A DNA stretch of 64,000 nt from Trichomonas vaginalis G3 (taxonomy: Eukaryota; Parabasalia; Trichomonadida; Trichomonadidae), in contig NC_067205.1 in NCBI RefSeq assembly GCF_026262505.1, positions 868,001 to 932,000 of the forward strand, in the 5' to 3' direction. The notes under the pieces are model-generated. The model was given only the letters and a program-made list of their open reading frames with translations, searched no databases and had not been told where the DNA came from. The position numbers and the translations under genes are program-made. Shown one piece after another: positions 58,401-64,000 of this stretch (its first letter is position 1; each line of letters opens with the position of its first letter).

Positions 58401-61400
58401 ACACAGTTAAAGAACCAACCAAATTTGTTGTTCAAACAAAATGTTGTCAAAAAATTGAATGAGTTTGGTAATGAATTCAATGATCTTAATACATGTGTTT
58501 ATGATATCATTGGAAAGATATGGACTGCAATTCCAATAGACATCGTTCTCCAGATACCTGAAGACATCGATGTTTTCATACAAAACGCAAAATTGTCTCC
58601 AGAAAAAGTGTCAAAATTAATTCGTGTAAATATCAATGATTACAAACCAAAGCAACAAGAGAATGTTGAAATAGAAACACCAAATGAATACAACTATTTC
58701 AAAGAACCTGTTGATTACAACCATTACGCTTTGAGCCATCTTTTCTTGCAGAGATTGAAACAACCAACAAGAGAAGAATTTTACTCAATTTTGGCAAAAC
58801 CGCAATTATCGGTTGCACATATCATAATCAGGGCATTCTCAACAATCAATGTTTTGAACAACACGAACTTGAAGAAATCCATATCTACTAAATTCATGGA
58901 TATTATTAATTCCAGAATTTCTACTGTAAGTGATGATTATCAAAGAGAATTTTTGTCAATTTTCATTTACATTTTGTACGATCATAAACCGCCAAAACCG
59001 TCTGCCATTCAGAATGAATGTTTAACACTCACTGAATTAGCGACAAAGAAAGACGAGATGTTCCTTGATAACTGGATCAAGTACATGACCAAATTATATA
59101 ATTTCATTGTCATTGCGAAAAACAGCAGTTTCGATGCAATTGCAAAAGAAGTCAAGGAATGGAGTGATTACGAGATGTTCATGAATTTCGATTTCAAGAA
59201 GGAATTCGATGGTTACGACTGCAACGTAATGACTCAGTTCCAACAAGCTCTAAAAAGTGACATGACCACTCGACCAAGTTATTACATGTCACTTTTCGAT
59301 TCAATTATTTCCTCTAAGAAGAATAATTACGAGATCATCAAGTACTTCATTGATAATGGTTTCGTAAACATCAATCAAACACCACCTTATATTTTGACAA
59401 AACTTGTCAATTTGTCAGAAATTCAACAAGAAAAAGTGACAAATAGTTATACAGAAGAATTCAAGAAAGTTAAATTAAATGAGATAAATAATGCTGAATT
59501 CGATATCGGATGGTTGGAACCACTTGTTAAATTCAGCCATGATTTGTCGTTGATTGAAAAATGCAGAAATTATGATTTCTTCGCCATTTACGAGATGATC
59601 AAAATTTATCCAGATGCTTTTCAAAATATTTCTGAGTTTTTGTCGAAAGATAAGTGCCAATTTTTAGATGATTTGGAGAAACAAACATACGATGAATTAT
59701 TCAAAGTATACGAGGCATATCCAGATCTCTTCAATCCAAGACATCTCCTCACGAAATTGAACATGACAGCAATGACTTACAAATCTCTCAAATCAGAGTC
59801 AATTTCTCAATTGTTTGATTTGATTAATACATATGATTTGAATGAGGAAATCGTTCTTCCTAAACAGACTTTCTCATTGTTCTTCGACCATTGCACAAAG
59901 TTGTTCCCATTCTTGTCAAATGTAAACGGTTTTCGGAAGTACAAACCGTCAAAATTCACTTCATTTAACGGTTTTGTCAAAGACGTTAAGAAGATGATTG
60001 GCAAGAAACCACTTCCAGAGTTTGATCAACTTAGGAAGTTCTGTGACCAAATCGAGACATTCAATGATGAGAAAATCATCTATTTCGATGACATCAAAGA
60101 GCTGAAAAACAAGGAATACAAGAAAGTTCCTGTTCACTATCTTTTGATGAAGAAATACCCAAGTTTGTCTTATTTCGTTGAGAGCTTGAACATGGAGAAA
60201 CTCACTGTCGGATTGATTGTTTTCAGATTGTTCTCAAGTATGAATATTTTTGACAGTTTACAAGAAAGTGAAATATTAAACGGTCAAATAAGTGAAGTGA
60301 ACTTATTTGATGAAGCATATATTTCCAATTTGAACGAGAAGAACAAGATCAATTTGATTGAATACTACTCAGAGAAATGCAAAGATTTATTTATCCAAAT
60401 TTTGAAAGAAAACAATTTTGAGAACTATCAGATCAACCAAATAACTGTTGACAAGAACATTGATAACATCATCAAAACAGCTTTGGAAGCACGTGAGATT
60501 TTCTCTAAAATGCACTTGCAACGTCAAAAGACAATAAGTAATTCGAACAAATACTTCTTGATGAATTATTCTGACTACAAGAACAAGAATTTGATAAATG
60601 TTTCTTTGCTGCAAATCAAAGATTGGTCAGAAAAAGAGAATTACAGCAAATATCTTCCAAGATATTTCTCCGAAGTTTTGAAGACATATAACATTGATAA
60701 AAACGAAATTGCTGACAATACTTTTGTCGCAAATCCAATGTTGCATTTCTTCAACAAACTAAAGGGTTATTTGGGTGAAGAAGAAACATCAGAAAACTCT
60801 CCTTTGGTTGAATTACAATCAAAAATTGATGATTTACAAAATAAGGTTATGCAAGTAAAAAGTGACATTGAAAATGACATCAAACATGAGATCAAAGAAA
60901 TCAAAGACAAAACAATCAGATCTAAATGGGTTGAATATTCCGGACATGTATCAAGAATCCTCAAAACAGTTCCACAAGTCATGATGAAACCATCTGCAGA
61001 AATCGACTCAATAAAACTTGACAAACTCGAGTTCTTCGAAATGGTAAAGAATGCAAGTGATAATTACGGTGATTACAATGAATTTGAGTTGTTATATCAT
61101 TCTAAAGGAATCCTAAAGGTTGTGAACAACAAGACAGGAAAATACTTCAAGTATCCAATCCAAAATAACCCGTATTTGATGTGGTTCACGCCTGGTTTGG
61201 ACAGATCAATGTATGTCTTCGAAAATTGTTCTCCAAAATTTGTCAAAATAAGATTGGCAAAAATTGTCAAAGAACCGGCAAAAACTGACATGAAGACATT
61301 TACTAAAATATACAACGAACTCATGGATCTCGTGAAACAGACTAAAGAAGAAAACATTTTCATTGGAAAGTACAATTTGAATAAAATTTTGGCACTTTTC

Positions 61401-63314
61401 AATGTCAAAACATTTTCTCCTGAAGATTTCTGCCAAAAAATGAAAGAAATCGATCCAGAAAATGTCACTTTTGGAAAAGTGAAGTCAAATGTCAAAAAAC
61501 TTTTAGAGTTGAGTTCACAAATGGAGAATTTGAACAAAGACAAAGAGAAGATCAATTCCAGATCGAGAGTTATTGACGAAAACTTACAAAACTTGCAGAA
61601 CATTGAAATCCCAAAGATTCCGACACCGAAAACATATGATAATTTGCATTTCAATGTTCAGACGAAGTTTATTCCGAAAGTTATTTTGGATCAAGAGAAA
61701 GTTTTGCCTAATTTCAACTTTATTTACATTTCATGTCAAAATGTAAATAAAACTGCCAAAAACCTTATTTTACAAATTAAGGTTATCGGTGTTTTCCAGT
61801 TTTTGTATTTGAATGTCAAATGCCAGAATCAAAACGACCAGAACTTGATCAACACGACAATCAAAGATGATTTTATTTTGTTCATAATAAATCTCGAACA
61901 AATCAACACAGATTCTAAACCAATCAATGGAGTTTTCACTGTTGCTGACAAAGAAATTCCATTTACAGTTAACCTTAAATTAATTGTAAACGGTCATGCC
62001 GATGACATTGATTTTGTCTTCCAGAAATTCACTTTGCCGCAAATGAAGTTTGATGAAGTAAATCTGCCAGTTTTTGACGGTTCTGACATGTCAAACGGTT
62101 GCCAGTCAATGTCAGATTGTTTGAGTTACTGTGATCAATTTTTACCACTTGTTTTCATGATGAAAGTCAAGAACATCAATGATTTCCCACCGAATGCAAT
62201 GAAGTTGTATAAATTGTTCTCTGATTTGAACGAATGGATTTCTTCTAGAAAGATCTCGACGTTTGCTCCTTATGGAGAAACAGCCAAGTCTTTCTTAGTC
62301 AGTTTCGCGAAATTGAGGAGTTCTCTTGGAATTTCTGAAAAATCTGTTGAAGATTACCTGTTTTCTCTCGAAAAAGTCGTTTTGTTCGCAGATGACATTT
62401 CTAAAATCGACACAAAACAATCTGCAGCAGAAGAACAACCAGTTACAACTGAAGAAGTCAAAGAAGAACCAAAAGAAGAAGAAAAAGTTGTTGAAATACA
62501 AGAAATTGTTGAAGAAAAGAAGGAATTTGAGTTCAAACCAATTGAAAAGATAGAAGAACCTCAACAATTGCAAATTCCTCCACAGATAAATCAACAACAA
62601 CAAACACATTCAAAGAAGAAACAAAAGAAACACATTTTCAACCAGTTCCAGATGCCTCCTCAGTTCCAAGATTACAAACCACAACAAACTCAACAACTTC
62701 AGATGCCTCCACAACAAACTCAACAACTTCAGATGCCTCCACAGTTAAATCAACAGTTGCAAATGCCACCACAAATTTCGCAAATTCCTCCACAAACACA
62801 AACATTGCAGATGCCTCCACACATTTCACAACAAACTCCTCCTCAGACACAGACTCTTCAGATGCCTCCACGGTTATCACAACAAGTTCCTCCTCCACAA
62901 CAACAAACACTGCAGATGCCGCCTCAGTTCCAACAGATGAACACTGGATTTGGACAGATTCCGCCACAACAAACACAGCAATTCGTTGGGTTTGGCCAAC
63001 AACATCCTCCTCAACAGCAGGAGATGATTGGATTTGGACAGCAACAACAGTTCGGATTCGGACAACAGCAACCACAGCAACAGTTCGGATTCGCTCCTCA
63101 GTTCGGACAGCAACAATTCGGTTACGGAATGCAGTCTCCGTTCACCGGATTTGGAACTGCTCCTCCTCAGATGCAACATGTTTTCGTCGGCCAGAACCAG
63201 CCTCCGATGCAGCAGCAGTTCACGTACGGATTCGCTCAGAATAACGAACCAGAACAACAGGAGAATGAGCAGCAACAACAGTCCAACAGACAAAGAAAGA
63301 GAAGGAGAAATTAG
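55443..63314 (+). CDS. Giant host protein (2623 aa), three helical modules, Gln/Pro/FG tail
   Basis: I use the ATG at 55443 (MGQNEKYQPQRPQIGGIETT). The frame is unbroken. Residues about 1-1750 are helical; three modules of about 455 residues recur, marked by VKYSFVCRLISDL, SKYSYFCYLIEKAK and VKFSHDLSLIEKC (about 449, 917, 1361) and by LAVIIFRIIS, VAHIIIRAFS and VGLIVFRLFS (about 676, 1124, 1589). Coiled coils lie at about 1788-1822 and 2014-2053. A beta-rich stretch follows (about 2085-2190). Residues about 2320-2616 are low complexity, with about nine LQMPPQ-type units and GFGQQ/FGFG repeats, ending in RQRKRRRN. No enzyme motif. It could be a scaffold able to condense; an FG-type pore or trafficking protein is an alternative. 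Confidence 0.85.
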   Translation: MGQNEKYQPQRPQIGGIETTKSIIKDLVTYCRTNMILFQILLKKIISLKTYQISDFEECFADLAEKPVSEITNIYSIHNVILSVLSLAESNNYKNVTKCFLYLSMNTELFANFKYYYFDIYSIQKLANCQTIGKFLKWSLRIASNPYSVIKSPSFYYVIFDLAVKIPSLLGCKAIVESKDPKRQDFSNLLFTVIKGKLIRVQYQKNILESGDINTEINDKKLYDFLTTIPALAATKKGFIPYVKFEPNERTLSITENCNTVMGLSMFCDLPPPSPYFSKLSHKIYEISRHEVIVNCDQIDKWYIFVDYLYKDMEKYQTKDLNELISKTEDKLALEKYLLMDFTERSPIASDFIQFQEKIKQELSNIPQYNYRKLIAIINDKQHNYEVIQRYQQNGLINENVDDKLLKQFTDIRDQSVNYHPQVDIKGLYKYDENDKSPLSGINWIEPIVKYSFVCRLISDLKDYPVLAFDQLIVIDRKYLEFADAILLKGDQTKIGELEDYATMKVYEEYQEKPELLVDKLWLGNFDKLRSNFKSVPDSWYKYACYLMDNYAMDSDLIFPPKNVNLFHKIAQKGFKALQSIEKFESIDLSKVYNFKQYFEIISPLVKDQESSSFKRFKLVCETIETPVKMDEPLPDVWSYLHRQFDFYPIGKWLRNHFFSYENIINTHLFEDKITLAVIIFRIISNPKALPRDPSINRQFDALIPKCKEFNESILKYEGKDQDNKMTFTLELSYFALMSILGSEPRNNYDLPHYVSEAFKYLTKRIDLNPCLEFFDWVSIVYMYSYQLQTSDLSKIAKQITLASDIDTLLRFNFTIFRDDWEIQEFFTKFQNELKRKVEDLKKQKKKFIDEISQLYKSAEWDATIKWFNEIHNYETSYEFYKVILENSKSVLSFPLKEQFSDICKNVVQQNPNEYNYLLILSKYSYFCYLIEKAKSMHLSALYLLFKDRTDSNYSKKEVLKIMLSIYNKDYKALDEIQNEYKLYYYTQLKNQPNLLFKQNVVKKLNEFGNEFNDLNTCVYDIIGKIWTAIPIDIVLQIPEDIDVFIQNAKLSPEKVSKLIRVNINDYKPKQQENVEIETPNEYNYFKEPVDYNHYALSHLFLQRLKQPTREEFYSILAKPQLSVAHIIIRAFSTINVLNNTNLKKSISTKFMDIINSRISTVSDDYQREFLSIFIYILYDHKPPKPSAIQNECLTLTELATKKDEMFLDNWIKYMTKLYNFIVIAKNSSFDAIAKEVKEWSDYEMFMNFDFKKEFDGYDCNVMTQFQQALKSDMTTRPSYYMSLFDSIISSKKNNYEIIKYFIDNGFVNINQTPPYILTKLVNLSEIQQEKVTNSYTEEFKKVKLNEINNAEFDIGWLEPLVKFSHDLSLIEKCRNYDFFAIYEMIKIYPDAFQNISEFLSKDKCQFLDDLEKQTYDELFKVYEAYPDLFNPRHLLTKLNMTAMTYKSLKSESISQLFDLINTYDLNEEIVLPKQTFSLFFDHCTKLFPFLSNVNGFRKYKPSKFTSFNGFVKDVKKMIGKKPLPEFDQLRKFCDQIETFNDEKIIYFDDIKELKNKEYKKVPVHYLLMKKYPSLSYFVESLNMEKLTVGLIVFRLFSSMNIFDSLQESEILNGQISEVNLFDEAYISNLNEKNKINLIEYYSEKCKDLFIQILKENNFENYQINQITVDKNIDNIIKTALEAREIFSKMHLQRQKTISNSNKYFLMNYSDYKNKNLINVSLLQIKDWSEKENYSKYLPRYFSEVLKTYNIDKNEIADNTFVANPMLHFFNKLKGYLGEEETSENSPLVELQSKIDDLQNKVMQVKSDIENDIKHEIKEIKDKTIRSKWVEYSGHVSRILKTVPQVMMKPSAEIDSIKLDKLEFFEMVKNASDNYGDYNEFELLYHSKGILKVVNNKTGKYFKYPIQNNPYLMWFTPGLDRSMYVFENCSPKFVKIRLAKIVKEPAKTDMKTFTKIYNELMDLVKQTKEENIFIGKYNLNKILALFNVKTFSPEDFCQKMKEIDPENVTFGKVKSNVKKLLELSSQMENLNKDKEKINSRSRVIDENLQNLQNIEIPKIPTPKTYDNLHFNVQTKFIPKVILDQEKVLPNFNFIYISCQNVNKTAKNLILQIKVIGVFQFLYLNVKCQNQNDQNLINTTIKDDFILFIINLEQINTDSKPINGVFTVADKEIPFTVNLKLIVNGHADDIDFVFQKFTLPQMKFDEVNLPVFDGSDMSNGCQSMSDCLSYCDQFLPLVFMMKVKNINDFPPNAMKLYKLFSDLNEWISSRKISTFAPYGETAKSFLVSFAKLRSSLGISEKSVEDYLFSLEKVVLFADDISKIDTKQSAAEEQPVTTEEVKEEPKEEEKVVEIQEIVEEKKEFEFKPIEKIEEPQQLQIPPQINQQQQTHSKKKQKKHIFNQFQMPPQFQDYKPQQTQQLQMPPQQTQQLQMPPQLNQQLQMPPQISQIPPQTQTLQMPPHISQQTPPQTQTLQMPPRLSQQVPPPQQQTLQMPPQFQQMNTGFGQIPPQQTQQFVGFGQQHPPQQQEMIGFGQQQQFGFGQQQPQQQFGFAPQFGQQQFGYGMQSPFTGFGTAPPQMQHVFVGQNQPPMQQQFTYGFAQNNEPEQQENEQQQQSNRQRKRRRN
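62640..63290 (+). repeat. Coding low-complexity tract (QMPPQ and GFGQQ)
   Basis: The 3' end of the giant gene encodes Gln/Pro units with LQMPPQ (from about 62645 to 62935) and then Gly/Phe/Gln units with FG dipeptides (about 62945-63240). The DNA repeats are imperfect, so the tract is older than the tandem arrays of the window. Composition is prion-like. Confidence 0.85.
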
Positions 63315-63698
63315 AGAAGAAAATGTTTATATATATATTTTATAAAAAGAAAACTTTTTTTTATTGATTTATTCAAAGATTTTTTATTATAAAGCATTGA
63401 TTGGATTCATTAAAAACTCCAAACATCTTTATTAACTATAGTTCTTAATCATTTTAAGTGAATGTTCACACTAGTTTTAAGTTATGTTCCTTAAAATTCT
63501 GAAATTTAATCTAAATCATTTCATAACTAATCGTGAAAGTAATAAAAACCTTCTGAATTGATTTGAGTGGTTCTGATGACGTTAAATATCTCATTCTGAA
63601 TTATTCCTCCAGAAAAATCAAGAAAAAATTGTTGTTTTTCCATTGATAGCTATTTCATATGATCTACGTCAAGGAAAAATATGAAATAAGATTTAGTT
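63315..63698. other. Short convergent intergenic region
   Basis: AT-rich spacer between the giant gene and a minus-strand gene. ATATATATATTTTATAAAAA near 63330 and T-runs may take part in 3' end formation. Nothing else is seen. Confidence 0.4.
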
Positions 63699-64000
63699 TT
63701 ATTTGAAGAAAAAAGAAAGGAGATATTTAAAGTTGAATATGTCAAAAAGAGAGTGTCGATTGTAAACTTCATGTTTATTGGTTTCAATATAAAATGAAAA
63801 TTGGTCATAAATTGAAAATAATAAAATAAAAAATGAAAATAAATTAATAATTTCATAATCATCTGAAATTGTTTGCCGATTGATTAAAATTGGATTTTTT
63901 GCTTGGCATAGAGCCGTGGAAAGATGTTTGATTTCGTTTTTGATTTCTTCGTCGTATCTGTTACTAAATATAACATTTCCTGATGTTGCTTCATTATTTC
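63699..64000 (-). CDS. Partial host gene running off the window
   Basis: An open frame of about 100 codons enters from the right edge and stops at 63699-63701. Its first 50 residues (NNEATSGNVIFSNRYDEEIK, NEIKHLSTALCQAKNPILIN) have coding-like composition, while the end is Phe-rich and AT-driven. No ATG is seen in the window because the gene starts outside. Family not recognisable from this fragment. Confidence 0.45.
   Translation of the reverse strand, partial: NNEATSGNVIFSNRYDEEIKNEIKHLSTALCQAKNPILINRQTISDDYEIINLFSFFILLFSIYDQFSFYIETNKHEVYNRHSLFDIFNFKYLLSFFFK

Noticed and set aside
61097-61654. Minus-strand frame of 185 codons inside the giant gene
   Set aside because: Phe/Ser/Leu-rich shadow of an AT-rich helical coding region on the other strand, without its own leader.
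62295-63293. Minus-strand frames of 75-145 codons opposite the 3' end of the giant gene
   Set aside because: They are antisense shadows of Gln/Pro-rich codons and have Val/Glu- or Leu-biased low-complexity products.
1-64000. Ciliate origin with Tlr-type Maverick elements
   Set aside because: Ciliate Tlr genes use TAA/TAG for Gln, whereas TAA, TAG and TGA all end open frames here.
1-64000. tRNA or rRNA genes
   Set aside because: No cloverleaf with conserved arms and no GC-rich rRNA-like block was found on reading; a covariance-model search would be decisive.

Overview
The window is AT-rich nuclear DNA of a protist that uses the standard genetic code (TAA, TAG and TGA all act as stops, Gln is CAA/CAG) and has no introns that I can see. 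Short A/T-rich leaders with TCA-type initiators next to start codons, an Asn/Lys-rich giant host protein and two large Polintons (Mavericks) with D12 adenine methyltransferase and KilA-N genes point to a trichomonad. The very low GC of the spacers favours Tritrichomonas over Trichomonas vaginalis; the species call is inference.

Layout: (1) 1-1876 host flank with a cluster of near-perfect hairpins at 940-1235. (2) 1877-26419 Polinton A, 24.5 kb, with 92-93 bp terminal inverted repeats, outer poly-A/poly-T tracts and a possible 5-bp target duplication. It is broken, with roughly 25-35 breaks, densest at 18-25 kb. An adenine methyltransferase and a block of small genes at 14.3-18.2 kb are still open. 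(3) 26420-28740 host DNA with a 121-bp tandem array. (4) about 28750-51350 Polinton B, 22.6 kb including a 3.9-kb DNA transposon (29045-32925; arms of about 817 bp, 8-bp target duplication) lodged in its first gene. B is better preserved (about 5-8 breaks): major capsid protein, tail-collar fibre, KilA-N and protein-primed polymerase are open. I cannot find its right terminal repeat. (5) 51351-54041 host spacer with a second 121-bp tandem array and diverged transposon ends. (6) 54042-64000 host genes: a 201-residue orphan, a 2623-residue helical protein with three internal modules and a Gln/Pro/FG-rich tail, and a gene cut by the window edge.

How the parts fit: both Polintons carry a replication set (protein-primed PolB, SF3 helicase, joined to a primase in B), an integrase, a virion set (double jelly-roll capsid, second capsid-like protein, packaging ATPase, small amphipathic virion-like proteins) and a fibre with the phage tail-collar fold. 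They share gene content but little nucleotide sequence, so they are separate lineages. The observations I rate highest are the recurrence of an exact 121-bp tandem period in four unrelated sequences, the tail-collar fibre in both Polintons, an HNH zinc module inside the B polymerase, two promoter and composition regimes in Polinton A, and repeat clusters of opposite orientation flanking the B primase-helicase.
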